DNA from: JAUWCL01 sp964599375
Lineage (GTDB): Bacteria > Krumholzibacteriota > Krumholzibacteriia > Krumholzibacteriales > Krumholzibacteriaceae
DNA length: 64,000 bases
Assembly: GCA_964599375.1 (NCBI GenBank)
Contig: CAZREW010000013.1
Coordinates: 18,212-82,211 of the forward strand
Direction of reading: 5' to 3'
Position 1 is the first letter of the stretch. Every line of letters begins with the position of its first letter. This document shows positions 8,298-17,469 of the stretch, in pieces. The translations under genes and the position numbers were made by a program. The notes beneath the pieces are model-generated. The model did no database searches, was not told the origin of the DNA, and saw only the letters and a program-made list of their open reading frames with translations.

Positions 8298-10220
8298 ATG
8301 AGAAGGACCTGCTTTGTCTGTTACGGCGCCGACGGCAAAAAATACTCTCTCACCTATCATGAGATCTCACGAAAATCCGGGGGAGACGAATTCTTCCTCT
8401 TCCTCTATCATTCAAGGCCTGAAGACGAGAAGCCGCTGAGGGACCTGTACAGGCGCGTCGTTTCTTCCTCGAGGCTGGGACATCCGGCCAGGTTCTTCAG
8501 GGAACTGGCCGAATCGGTCGGAACCTCAGGGGAATACGGACAGGACGATCTCTGGCTCGAGGAATCGGCGATACTCGCGATCTGGAGGAAAGGCGGGGAG
8601 GCGTTCCTGTTCAGGAACAGGCGGATCGAGCCGGTTCATTTCGATCCAGAAACGGGGATCGAGGGGACGGTCCATTCGCTCAAAAACAGGGTCGAGATCG
8701 GTCTCCAGAGAGACGGGAGCCAGACCGACATGTTTGAGAAGAAGTACGGGGACCGTTTCACTCTTGAAAAGTTCAGTGTCTCTGACGGAGGCAATACGCT
8801 CCTTTTCGCTCCATCGAAGGATTTCATCCGCAGGAACCGCGCGGCGTTGCTCGACAGCGTCTTTTTCCCTGCGTTCGAAGTGCCGGAGAGCGGGGAGCTG
8901 GAGGTGGATACGGACATGTCCCTCGGGGCCATGCACTGGGGAAGTGCGGTGGCTGCAGGTGATGTTCGGGAACGAAAGAAACGGGGTGTGGAGATCATGA
9001 AATCTTCCGTACCGATGGCGGCTGGCGCTATAGCGCTTATCCTCGCCATCCTGCTGATATTCAAGCCTTTCGGAAACCGGGACCGGTCTGAGGAAGGCGA
9101 CCGCGTGCTTCTCGCCCCGGCAGGGAATACCGATAATGCCGGGACGGGAGCTGATGAGGACAGCGCTGAAGAGGTCTCGGCCGACCCGACGGGAGGAACG
9201 CCTTCAGAGCCTGCGTCTCACGACAGGATCGCGCCAGCCGGAACGGTCAGCATAACCGACGGATGGAAGAAGAAATTCGGGGCCGCTGTTACCTCTTCGC
9301 CCGTGATATGCGGCGATAATGTCGTATTCGGGTGCAGGGACGGCAATCTCTACTGCTTCACGCTCGACGGTGCCATCAAGTGGAAATACGAAGCCTCTAC
9401 AGGCATCGGAGCCACTCCCGCGTGCGATGGTGACCGTGTCATCGGGGCAGATTACGAGGGAAACGTCTTCTGCCTTTCGACTGCTACCGGGAAACGGATA
9501 TGGAACTATAAAGGCGGGGCGAAGATTGTCTCCAGCCCGGTCATATCGGATAAGTGCGTGATCGTCTCCACAATGGACGGACGTATCGTATCACTCGACA
9601 GGGAGACCGGCGGGAGGAACTGGAGCCAGAAGATAGGCGATCAGGTCTGGGGGACGCCCTCCGTGGGCAAGGATTACATCGTTGCTGCCAGCACCGACGG
9701 CTCACTTGTAAGGATGACCCTCGACGGCAGGATATCATGGAGGGTCGCTCCGGGCGGGGAGATACATTCATCACCGCTATGCCTCGCAGAGAAGGATCTT
9801 GTGATCGTAGGCACCGGTGACAGGTATCTGATAGGCTATTCGCTTTCCGGCGGCTTGCTTATGTGGAGATACGGCGCTGGAAGCGATGTAAGGAGCTCTC
9901 CCGTATCCTCCGGAGGGACTATCATCGCCGGGACAGAGGACGGGCTGGTCCTGGCCCTTGACACCGACGGGCAGCTGATCTGGAAGAAGGACCTCGGAGG
10001 GGCGATAAGGTCCAGGCCTTTGATCCTGGGCGGGATGGTCGCCGTAACCTCTTATAATTCTAAACTGACCATCCTGTCCTTATCGGATGGTTCGATTGCG
10101 GCAGAGTACAGGGCAGACGCGCCTATCTACTCTTCTCCGGCCTATTACGACGGCAGGGTCTTTTTCGGTTCGAACGGGGGATTCCTCCATGCTCCGGCTC
10201 TCTCGATGACAGGAGTATGA
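8298..10220 (+). CDS. Membrane-anchored PQQ-type beta-propeller protein
   Basis: A 640-residue protein in three parts. Residues 1 to about 230 form a soluble domain of uncertain family. A single membrane helix follows (about 238-259, VPMAAGAIALILAILLIFKP), then a low-complexity linker (about 265-312). The C-terminal half (about 315-640) is a PQQ/WD-like propeller with repeated units such as SSPVICGDNVVFGCRDGNLY and SSPVISDKCVIVSTMDGRIV, each ending in a Trp-rich strand (IKWKYE, RIWNYK, NWSQK, ISWRV). Start chosen at 8298 because GAGGTGAT sits 4 bases upstream; the frame is open to 8247. The likely topology is an N-terminal cytoplasmic sensor or enzyme-like part and an external propeller. BamB is a remote relative, but BamB is a lipoprotein without this N-terminal domain. 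Confidence 0.8.
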   Translation: MRRTCFVCYGADGKKYSLTYHEISRKSGGDEFFLFLYHSRPEDEKPLRDLYRRVVSSSRLGHPARFFRELAESVGTSGEYGQDDLWLEESAILAIWRKGGEAFLFRNRRIEPVHFDPETGIEGTVHSLKNRVEIGLQRDGSQTDMFEKKYGDRFTLEKFSVSDGGNTLLFAPSKDFIRRNRAALLDSVFFPAFEVPESGELEVDTDMSLGAMHWGSAVAAGDVRERKKRGVEIMKSSVPMAAGAIALILAILLIFKPFGNRDRSEEGDRVLLAPAGNTDNAGTGADEDSAEEVSADPTGGTPSEPASHDRIAPAGTVSITDGWKKKFGAAVTSSPVICGDNVVFGCRDGNLYCFTLDGAIKWKYEASTGIGATPACDGDRVIGADYEGNVFCLSTATGKRIWNYKGGAKIVSSPVISDKCVIVSTMDGRIVSLDRETGGRNWSQKIGDQVWGTPSVGKDYIVAASTDGSLVRMTLDGRISWRVAPGGEIHSSPLCLAEKDLVIVGTGDRYLIGYSLSGGLLMWRYGAGSDVRSSPVSSGGTIIAGTEDGLVLALDTDGQLIWKKDLGGAIRSRPLILGGMVAVTSYNSKLTILSLSDGSIAAEYRADAPIYSSPAYYDGRVFFGSNGGFLHAPALSMTGV

Positions 10221-10247
10221 TCCCGGAACCGGAAAGAAAGCCAGACA

Positions 10248-10297
10248 AACGCCTCCGCCGCTCAGTCAGGGGACGACCTTGATTGACCGGAGGCGTT
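10248..10297 (+). promoter_or_regulatory. Inverted repeat in the secA leader
   Basis: A perfect 10-bp inverted repeat (AACGCCTCCG / CGGAGGCGTT) flanks a 30-base loop, between the propeller gene stop and the secA start. There is no T-tract behind the right arm, so it is not a standard terminator. It ends 21 bases before the GGAGG that precedes the probable secA TTG start. The right arm itself contains CGGAGG, which could compete as a Shine-Dalgarno sequence. It could be a regulatory structure for secA or a weak terminator for the upstream gene. Confidence 0.4.
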
Positions 10298-10331
10298 GTA
10301 TTATCTTGCTGTACGAATGGAGGACCGCTTC

Positions 10332-13300
10332 TTGTTAAAGGGACTGATACATAAGTTCGTCGGCGACAGGAAGTCGAGGCTTATGAAGCGCCTCGCGCCT
10401 AGCATAGAGGAAGTAAAAGCCTGGGGCGACCGGTTCGCCGGGTTGGGCGACGAGGAGTTTCCCGCCAAGACCGCCGAATTCACCGAAAGGCTCAGGAACG
10501 GCGAGACCGCCGATGGTATCATGGCGGAAGCCTACGGGCTCGTTTACGAAGCTTGCAGAAGGCACGTCGGCCGTTCCTGGACCGTCGTCGGTCATGAAGT
10601 CACATGGGAGATGGTGCCTTTCGATGTCCAGATCGCCGGCGCCATAGTCCTGAACGAGGGATCGATCTCGGAGATGGCCACCGGAGAAGGCAAGACCCTG
10701 GTGGCCGTGATGCCCCTCTATCTCAACGCCCTCGAGAAGAAGGGCGCACATCTTATTACGGTCAACGATTACCTCGCCAGGCGCGACGCTGAGTGGATGG
10801 GGAGGATATACGAGTTTCTGGGCCTGACTGTCGGGTATCTCCAGAACGATATGGGGCCTGAAGAGCGCAAGAGGGTCTACGGCAGCGATATCACGTACGG
10901 GACGAACAACGAGTTCGGGTTCGACTACCTCAGGGACAACATGAAGCTCAGCGGGGAATACCAGGTACAGAGGGTGCATCACTACGCCATCGTCGACGAA
11001 GTCGACTCGGTGCTCATCGATGAGGCGAGGACTCCGCTCATAATATCAGGCCCAGTGCAGGGTTCATCGAAAGACGAGAACTTCTCCTTTCTCAGGGCCA
11101 GGATCGACGGCCTCGTCCGGAAGCAGAAGAGGATGGTAAACGACCTGATGAGCGAAGTTGAAAGGGCCGCCGGCTCCGAAGACATGGAACGGGCGCCTGA
11201 TGGAGACGACATCGGGGTAAAGCTTCTGCTCGCCCGGCGCGGGGACCCGAAGAACAAGAAGTTCATGAAGCTTCGTAAGATGCCGGGGCTCGAGAAGGAG
11301 ATGCTGGCCGCCGAAGCGGGATTCATGAGGGACAAGACGCTGCACGAGCTCGATGAGGAGCTCTTCTTTGTCGTTGACGAAAAGGCGAATACGGTCGACC
11401 TGACTGAGAAGGGACGAAACACCCTCTCGAAAGAGGACAGGGAGATGTTCGTCCTTCCAGACCTGAGCATCGAGATCAAGGAGATCGATTCAGATGACTC
11501 AATCGATGCGGCGGAAAAGATCAGGAGGAAGGACACCGCTTACAGAAGATACGCCGAGAAAAGCGAAATCATTCATAATTTCTCCCAACTTATGAAGGCA
11601 TATTCCCTCTTTGAGAAGGATGTCGACTACGTGGTCCAGGACGGGAAGGTCATGATAGTCGATGAGTTCACAGGCCGGCTCATGCCAGGAAGGCGTTTCA
11701 GCGACGGGCTTCACCAGGCCCTTGAAGCAAAGGAGAACGTACGCATCGAGGGGGAGACCCAGACTTTCGCGACTATAACCCTCCAGAACTACTTCAGGAT
11801 GTACGAAAAACTCGCAGGGATGACTGGAACGGCCGAGACAGAGGAAGAGGAGTTTCACAAGATCTACAAGCTCAATGTAGACGTCATCCCCACCAACAGG
11901 CCGGTCCGCAGAATCGACTATGACGACATAATCTTCCGGACAAAGCGTGAGAAATACGCCGCAATCATAAAGGAGACCAGGAGACTGCATGAAGCCGGGC
12001 TGCCCGTGCTGGTCGGCACAGTCACCGTAGAGGTCTCCGAGACTCTGAGCAGGATGCTTAAGAGAGAGGGCATACCTCACAACGTGCTCAACGCGAAGCA
12101 GCACCAGAGCGAGGCGGAGATAGTCGCCTGGGCAGGTAAAAAAGGGGCCGTCACGATCGCCACAAACATGGCAGGGAGAGGGACCGATATCAAGCTGGAA
12201 AAGGGAGTAGTGAAGTGCGCCAGATGCTGCATCCTCTGTGAGACTCCCGACGGATGCGCTGACTGTCCTAACGAAGCGAAGAAGACGGATTGTATCGAGG
12301 ACGTTCCCTGCGGCCTGCAGATAATCGGTACCGAGAGGCACGAGAGCCGCAGGATCGACAGGCAGCTTCGCGGAAGATCGGGAAGGCAGGGCGATCCCGG
12401 AGCTTCGCGGTTCTTTATCTCCCTCGAGGACGACCTCATGCGGCTTTTCGGTTCCGAGAGGATATCCGGCGTGATGGACAGGCTTGGCGCCGAAGAGGGA
12501 GAAGTGATAACCCACCCCTTCATAACTAGAGCGATCGAGAAATCGCAGAAGAAGGTGGAGCTTTACAACTTCGGCATACGGAAACGGCTGCTCGAGTATG
12601 ACGACGTCATGAACAAGCAACGCGAGGTCATATACGGAAGGCGTAACAGCATACTTGACACTGAAGACCTCGACGGCATGGTACACGGACTCATCGATGA
12701 TGTAATCGATCAGGTCATGGAAGGATTCATGCCCCCGGACACGCTTCCCGATGAATGGGACATCGATGGCGCGGCTGGCGAGCTCGAAACGATATTCCTG
12801 TTCAAGTTCGACCTGTCCGTCCTCTCAGAACAGGACAGGAAGGAAGAGCGGACGGTTATCGATCACTTACGCGCCGAGGCGAGAAAAGCCTTCGAGCTGA
12901 GAAAATCGATGATCCCCGCCGATATAATGCTTCAGCTCGAGAAGATGATCATGCTGCAGAGCATCGACGAGAAGTGGATGGATCATCTGAGGGAGCTCGA
13001 CAATCTTCGCGAAGGCATACATTTCAGGTCTTACGCGCAGAAGGACCCCCTTGTCGAGTACAAGCAGGAGGCCTTCCAGATGTTCTCAGACATGGTGGAC
13101 GACATAGACAAGACGGTCCTGTGGGGCCTGTTCCACGCGAGGATAGATTCCCCTGACAGGGCCGAACGCAAGCGGCCTCACCGTGAAGTCGCGATGCACA
13201 GGACTGTCGACGCTTACGCATCGACGCAACCCCCACGCGAAGCGCAGCCCCGGGCGGGAACCCCCGGCGCGGACATCGGGCCGGCGGCGCCGGTGGCCTC

Positions 13301-13403
13301 AGCCAGACCGGTACAGAGGGAAGAGCCAAAGGTGGGAAGAAACGACCCGTGTCCCTGCGGTAGCGGCAAAAAGTATAAAAAGTGTTGCGGCCAGGGTTCC
13401 TGA
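10332..13403 (+). CDS. secA: Protein translocase ATPase SecA
   Basis: SecA drives preprotein export through SecYEG. From the TTG at 10332, chosen because GGAGGACC lies 6 bases upstream and the protein then begins with the typical LLKGLIHKFVGDRKSR, it is 1023 residues; an in-frame ATG at 10317 is the alternative. It has Walker A (MATGEGKT, Lys121), the DEVDSVLIDEARTPL motif, NBD2 (TERHESRRIDRQLRGRSGRQ) and a C-terminal zinc motif (RNDPCPCGSGKKYKKCCG). It is about 120-180 residues longer than E. coli or Bacillus SecA. One extra block lies around residues 230-330. A second, cysteine-rich block with eight Cys is inserted at residues 629-660, where other SecAs have a short LGGLH-type turn. Confidence 0.96.
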   Translation: MLKGLIHKFVGDRKSRLMKRLAPSIEEVKAWGDRFAGLGDEEFPAKTAEFTERLRNGETADGIMAEAYGLVYEACRRHVGRSWTVVGHEVTWEMVPFDVQIAGAIVLNEGSISEMATGEGKTLVAVMPLYLNALEKKGAHLITVNDYLARRDAEWMGRIYEFLGLTVGYLQNDMGPEERKRVYGSDITYGTNNEFGFDYLRDNMKLSGEYQVQRVHHYAIVDEVDSVLIDEARTPLIISGPVQGSSKDENFSFLRARIDGLVRKQKRMVNDLMSEVERAAGSEDMERAPDGDDIGVKLLLARRGDPKNKKFMKLRKMPGLEKEMLAAEAGFMRDKTLHELDEELFFVVDEKANTVDLTEKGRNTLSKEDREMFVLPDLSIEIKEIDSDDSIDAAEKIRRKDTAYRRYAEKSEIIHNFSQLMKAYSLFEKDVDYVVQDGKVMIVDEFTGRLMPGRRFSDGLHQALEAKENVRIEGETQTFATITLQNYFRMYEKLAGMTGTAETEEEEFHKIYKLNVDVIPTNRPVRRIDYDDIIFRTKREKYAAIIKETRRLHEAGLPVLVGTVTVEVSETLSRMLKREGIPHNVLNAKQHQSEAEIVAWAGKKGAVTIATNMAGRGTDIKLEKGVVKCARCCILCETPDGCADCPNEAKKTDCIEDVPCGLQIIGTERHESRRIDRQLRGRSGRQGDPGASRFFISLEDDLMRLFGSERISGVMDRLGAEEGEVITHPFITRAIEKSQKKVELYNFGIRKRLLEYDDVMNKQREVIYGRRNSILDTEDLDGMVHGLIDDVIDQVMEGFMPPDTLPDEWDIDGAAGELETIFLFKFDLSVLSEQDRKEERTVIDHLRAEARKAFELRKSMIPADIMLQLEKMIMLQSIDEKWMDHLRELDNLREGIHFRSYAQKDPLVEYKQEAFQMFSDMVDDIDKTVLWGLFHARIDSPDRAERKRPHREVAMHRTVDAYASTQPPREAQPRAGTPGADIGPAAPVASARPVQREEPKVGRNDPCPCGSGKKYKKCCGQGS

Positions 13404-13452
13404 GGGACATTATACATGTTTTCCGATATCAGGCAGGGAAAGGACAGCACCG

Positions 13453-13899
13453 GTGACCGGCAGAAACGACGATGAACGCATCAGGGAGATCATCTCCTGG
13501 ATAATCGATAACGAACAGGACGACCCCTACGACTCAGGAAACCTTTACACGAGGCTGGAGGACATGGGTTACTCCTACGAGGAGATTCGCCGGGCGATGC
13601 TCCTTCTTGACGCTGACTCTGTCAAGGGCGGGATCCTTGCCGGAGACGGGTTCGGAGCCGGCACACGCGTCCTGTCGCCGGCCGAGAGAAGTATGCTCAG
13701 CCTCGAGGCACAGGGCTGGCTCCTGTGGTTGCGAAGCGCAGGCTGGATTTCCGAGACTCATATGAGTCTGATAATCGAGAGCGCCGGCCTGGAATTCAGG
13801 GCCCCGGCTTCGCTCGAGGAAGTGATGGAGATAGCGTACAGGTATGAACCCTCGATACCTGAAAGGTCCGAAGACGAAGGTTACACGGATATCAACTAA
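13453..13899 (+). CDS. smg: Smg family protein (DUF494)
   Basis: A 148-residue soluble protein of the Smg/DUF494 family, whose function is not established. It matches the family in size (about 150), in the N-terminal pattern REIISWIIDNEQDD, and in the C-terminal helical segment with LSLEAQGWLLWLRSAGWIS. The GTG start at 13453 is preceded by AAAGGA about 9 bases upstream; the frame is open further upstream, but that part overlaps secA and looks unlike protein. It lies just before topA, as in many Proteobacteria (dprA-smg-topA), which supports the assignment. No membrane segments or catalytic motifs are visible. Confidence 0.8.
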   Translation: MTGRNDDERIREIISWIIDNEQDDPYDSGNLYTRLEDMGYSYEEIRRAMLLLDADSVKGGILAGDGFGAGTRVLSPAERSMLSLEAQGWLLWLRSAGWISETHMSLIIESAGLEFRAPASLEEVMEIAYRYEPSIPERSEDEGYTDIN

Positions 13900-13905
13900 G
13901 GAAAG

Positions 13906-16107
13906 ATGAAAGTGGAGAAAGTTCTCGTCATAGTCGAATCGCCAGCGAAGGCGCGGACTATAAAGAAGTATCTCGGAAAGGGATACGACGTAAAGGCGTC
14001 AGTAGGGCACATACGCGATCTGCCGAAAAGGGAACTCGGCATCGATGTGGAGAAAGATTTTACGCCGAAATATGTGAGCCTTCGCGCCAAAAGCAAGGTC
14101 CTCAAGGAACTGCGCGACAAGGCATCTGCAAGCACGAGGATCCTTCTGGCCACAGACATGGACCGCGAGGGCGAGGCGATAGCCTGGCATCTAGAAGAGC
14201 TTCTGAAGAAGTCCGACAAGCCCACAAAGAGGATCATATTCAACGAGATAACAAAGACCGCGATCAAGGAAGCCGTAGATCATCCCAGAGACATAGACAT
14301 GGACAAGGTCAACGCCCAGCAGGCGCGGCGGATACTGGACCGTCTCGTGGGCTATCTCGTAAGCCCTGTCCTGTGGAAGATATTCTACCGCGGGCTTTCA
14401 GCCGGGCGCGTTCAGACAGTAGGTCTCAGGCTGATATGCGAGCGCGAGAAGGAGATCAGGGCGTTTGTCCCGGTAGAGTACTGGACCGTTGAAGGAAGCC
14501 TCTGCTGCGGGGGAGACAGGCAGTTTGAGGCGAAGCTCCTGAAGATCGACGGCGAGAAACCTGAGATCGGATCGGAAAAAGAGGCACGAAGGATCGTAGA
14601 GGAGATAAAGGCCTCTGAGATCATAATAGCCTCCGTCAAGGATAGACAGAAGAAGAGGAATCCCCAGCCGCCTTTCATCACAAGCACTCTTCAGCGGGAG
14701 GCTGCCGGAAGGCTCGGCTTCTCAGCCAAGAGGACGATGGCGGTTGCTCAGCAGCTTTACGAAGGCGTAGTTCTCGGTGACGAGGGCTCAGTCGGTCTGA
14801 TAAGCTATATGAGGACTGATTCCACGCGCGTCAGCAAGGAAGCCTACGCGCAGGGAAAATCCTGGATAGAGCAGAACCTCGGCAAGGACCATGTCGGCTC
14901 AGGGCGGAGCTATGGGAAAAGCAAGCTGGCCCAAGACGCGCACGAGGCGATCAGACCGACAGATTCCTACAGAAAGCCCGAGGCGCTGGTGCAGTTCCTC
15001 ACAAAGGACCAGATGGCGCTTTACGGGCTGATCTGGAGGAGGTTCCTCGCTTCACTGGCTTCTCCCGCCGTTTATGACGTACGGGAGGTGGATATCACGG
15101 CCGGCGATAAATATCTTCTTCGCGCGGGCGGGAGGAAACTGGTGCACCAGGGGTTCCTCGCTCTGTACCCCGACAAGCAGGACGAGGAGGAGAGCTGGAT
15201 GCCGGACCTCTCTGAGGGCGAGATGGTCGAGATAAGGTCCATCGACGCGTCGCAGCATTTTACCGAACCCCCTCCGAGATTCAGCGAGGCATCGCTCATA
15301 AAGGAGCTCGAGGACAAGGGCATCGGGCGCCCTAGCACATATGCCAGCATAATCAGCATAATCCAGGATCGCGGCTATGTCGAAAAGGAAGGGCGGGCCA
15401 TGCTGCCTACCGACCTCGGCGAGAAGGTATGGGAATCCCTCTCCGAACTCTTCAACGATATTTTCGAAGTGGATTTCACGGCTCGCATGGAGACAGAACT
15501 GGATAAAGTCGAAGGGGCGGAAGAAAAGTGGCAGGATGTCGTAAAGTTCTTCTACGGACCGCTGCATGTCGACCTTGAGCGTTCAGGCGAGCGAACAGCC
15601 GAACTCAAAAAGCTCGCCCAGGAGGAAACGGACGAGGACTGTCCCAAGTGCGGCAGGAAGCTGATCAGGAAATGGAGCAGGAACGGCCAGTTCCTGGCAT
15701 GTCCGGGATTCCCCGACTGCCGGTACTCGAAATCGATAGGGGAGGAGGAAGCTCTCGATAGGAAATGCCCTGAATGCGGCGGAGAGCTCCACTACAAGTC
15801 GGGAAGGTTCGGCAGGTTCATCGCATGCGGGAACTACCCGGAATGCAAGTACACCGAGGCGGTCTCCCTGGGCGTCCCATGTCCGGAAGAAGGGTGCGAC
15901 GGAAAGATCTCGGAAAAGAAGACGCGCAGGGGAAAGATCTTCTATGGCTGCACAAGGTATCCCAAGTGCAAATTCGCGAGTTGGGACAAGCCGGTAGGAC
16001 AGGAATGCCCATCGTGTGGAAACTCGTGGATGGTGGAAAAAAGCTCGAGCAAGAAGGGGAAATTCCTCCGCTGCCCGTCATGCAAGCATGAGGTCGCTTC
16101 CGAATGA
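13906..16107 (+). CDS. topA: DNA topoisomerase I
   Basis: A type IA topoisomerase that relaxes negative supercoils. The 733-residue protein has an N-terminal Toprim domain (VLVIVESPAKARTIKKYLG; acidic residues in ATDMDREGEAIAWHL), then the cleavage domain with the active-site Tyr301 in ISYMRTDSTR. After about residue 575 come four zinc-ribbon-like modules with Cys pairs: CPKCGRK...CPGFPDC, CPECGGE...CGNYPEC, CPEEGCDG...CTRYPKC and CPSCGNS...CPSC. Four ribbons is within the family's range. It starts 6 bases after smg, and its TGA overlaps the trmFO ATG. Confidence 0.97.
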   Translation: MKVEKVLVIVESPAKARTIKKYLGKGYDVKASVGHIRDLPKRELGIDVEKDFTPKYVSLRAKSKVLKELRDKASASTRILLATDMDREGEAIAWHLEELLKKSDKPTKRIIFNEITKTAIKEAVDHPRDIDMDKVNAQQARRILDRLVGYLVSPVLWKIFYRGLSAGRVQTVGLRLICEREKEIRAFVPVEYWTVEGSLCCGGDRQFEAKLLKIDGEKPEIGSEKEARRIVEEIKASEIIIASVKDRQKKRNPQPPFITSTLQREAAGRLGFSAKRTMAVAQQLYEGVVLGDEGSVGLISYMRTDSTRVSKEAYAQGKSWIEQNLGKDHVGSGRSYGKSKLAQDAHEAIRPTDSYRKPEALVQFLTKDQMALYGLIWRRFLASLASPAVYDVREVDITAGDKYLLRAGGRKLVHQGFLALYPDKQDEEESWMPDLSEGEMVEIRSIDASQHFTEPPPRFSEASLIKELEDKGIGRPSTYASIISIIQDRGYVEKEGRAMLPTDLGEKVWESLSELFNDIFEVDFTARMETELDKVEGAEEKWQDVVKFFYGPLHVDLERSGERTAELKKLAQEETDEDCPKCGRKLIRKWSRNGQFLACPGFPDCRYSKSIGEEEALDRKCPECGGELHYKSGRFGRFIACGNYPECKYTEAVSLGVPCPEEGCDGKISEKKTRRGKIFYGCTRYPKCKFASWDKPVGQECPSCGNSWMVEKSSSKKGKFLRCPSCKHEVASE

Positions 16108-17411
16108 ACCGGGTGACGGTCATCGGCGGAGGCCTCGCAGGCTGCGAAGCCGCCCTCCAGCTGGCGTCCCGCGGGATCCCTGTTAAAATGGTCGAGATGA
16201 GGCCAGGCATCGAGACGCCCGCCCACCGTACGCCCCTGCTCGCCGAACTCGTCTGCAGCAATTCCCTCAAATCGGTAGATCCTCTCACTGCATCGGGCCT
16301 TCTGAAGTCAGAACTGAAGGCACTCGGATGCATTCTTCTCGAGGCCGCGACGAGGTGCTCGGTCCCTGCCGGACATGCCCTCGCGGTCGACAGGGAGCTG
16401 TTCGCCTCGGAAGTCACGTCCATGGTGAAACGCTCACCGCAGATCGAGCTGCAGCATGTGGAGGCTGAAACGCTTCCGGCGCAGGGGTGCGTCATAACCG
16501 CTACGGGTCCGCTTACTTCCGATTCCATGTCCTTTTCGATCCAAGAGCACTTCGAGGGAGGAAGACTGTACTTTTACGATGCCATATCGATATCGGTCGA
16601 GTCCGACAGTATCGACGAGTCCCGCACTTTCCGCGGATCCCGTTATGGAAAAGGAGGGGACGATTACATCAATGTCCCTGTTACGGAAGATCGCTATTCG
16701 GCCATCGTGAGATTCCTTGTAGAGGCTCCAAAGACTGAAAAGCGCGGCTTCGAATCGGGCCATTGTTTCGAGGCGTGCCTTCCGGTCGAGGTAATAGCCT
16801 CACGAGGGGTTGAATCGCTAAGGTACGGCCCCCTAAAACCGAGAGGCCTGGTCGACCCGTCGACAGGAGAGGAACCGTACGCAGTTCTGCAACTAAGGCA
16901 GGAGAAGAGAGACGGGTCCCTGCTTGGCCTGGTCGGGTTCCAGACCCGCCTCACACGTCCGGCCCAGAAACAGCTCCTGAAGCTATTCCCCGGCCTCGAG
17001 GGAGCAAATATAGCAAGATGGGGGGCGATCCACAGGAACACATATCTCGATTCGCCACGGTTGCTGGATGAACGTCAGATGTCCTTCAGGAGGAAGGGGC
17101 TCTTTTTCGCTGGACAGATAACAGGAGTCGAAGGGTATGTCGAATCGATAGCACACGGTCTTCTGACCGCGTTGAACGCGGCCGCGTACCTCGAGGCGAA
17201 AGTCCTTCCACTGCTTCCGCCCGATTCGATGTGCGGGGCGCTCCAGAGACACCTGTCCTGCGCGGAGGGAGCCTTTCAGCCGATGAACGCGAACATGGGG
17301 CTTCTGCCCCCCGCAAAAGGCGGCAGACGCGAGCGCAAGTCCGTAAAGGCGCAGCGGGCTATGATTTCGCTGGAACGATATCTGGCCGAAAACAGATTTG
17401 TGCGGGAATGA
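16104..17411 (+). CDS. trmFO: Methylenetetrahydrofolate-tRNA-(uracil-5-)-methyltransferase TrmFO
   Basis: TrmFO makes m5U54 in the T-loop of tRNA with methylene-THF and FAD. The 435-residue protein begins with a dinucleotide-binding fold VTVIGGGLAGCEAALQLA and carries family motifs AELVCSNSLKS, TGVEGYVESIAHGL and MNANMGLLPP, which separate it from the larger MnmG. Its ATG overlaps the topA stop by 4 bases. The order topA-trmFO-xerC-hslV-hslU matches the well-known Firmicutes block upstream of codY, though no codY is present here. Confidence 0.95.
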   Translation: MNRVTVIGGGLAGCEAALQLASRGIPVKMVEMRPGIETPAHRTPLLAELVCSNSLKSVDPLTASGLLKSELKALGCILLEAATRCSVPAGHALAVDRELFASEVTSMVKRSPQIELQHVEAETLPAQGCVITATGPLTSDSMSFSIQEHFEGGRLYFYDAISISVESDSIDESRTFRGSRYGKGGDDYINVPVTEDRYSAIVRFLVEAPKTEKRGFESGHCFEACLPVEVIASRGVESLRYGPLKPRGLVDPSTGEEPYAVLQLRQEKRDGSLLGLVGFQTRLTRPAQKQLLKLFPGLEGANIARWGAIHRNTYLDSPRLLDERQMSFRRKGLFFAGQITGVEGYVESIAHGLLTALNAAAYLEAKVLPLLPPDSMCGALQRHLSCAEGAFQPMNANMGLLPPAKGGRRERKSVKAQRAMISLERYLAENRFVRE

Positions 17412-17469
17412 CACGTTTTCGCATACCATTCTTGATGCCTTGCCGCCCACTGTGCTAATATCGCTCACT

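Noticed and set aside
11499..12686. Long minus-strand open frame (about 395 codons) opposite secA
   Set aside because: It is fully antisense to a well-conserved gene and has no motif or ribosome-binding site; such frames arise from the codon bias of the plus-strand gene.
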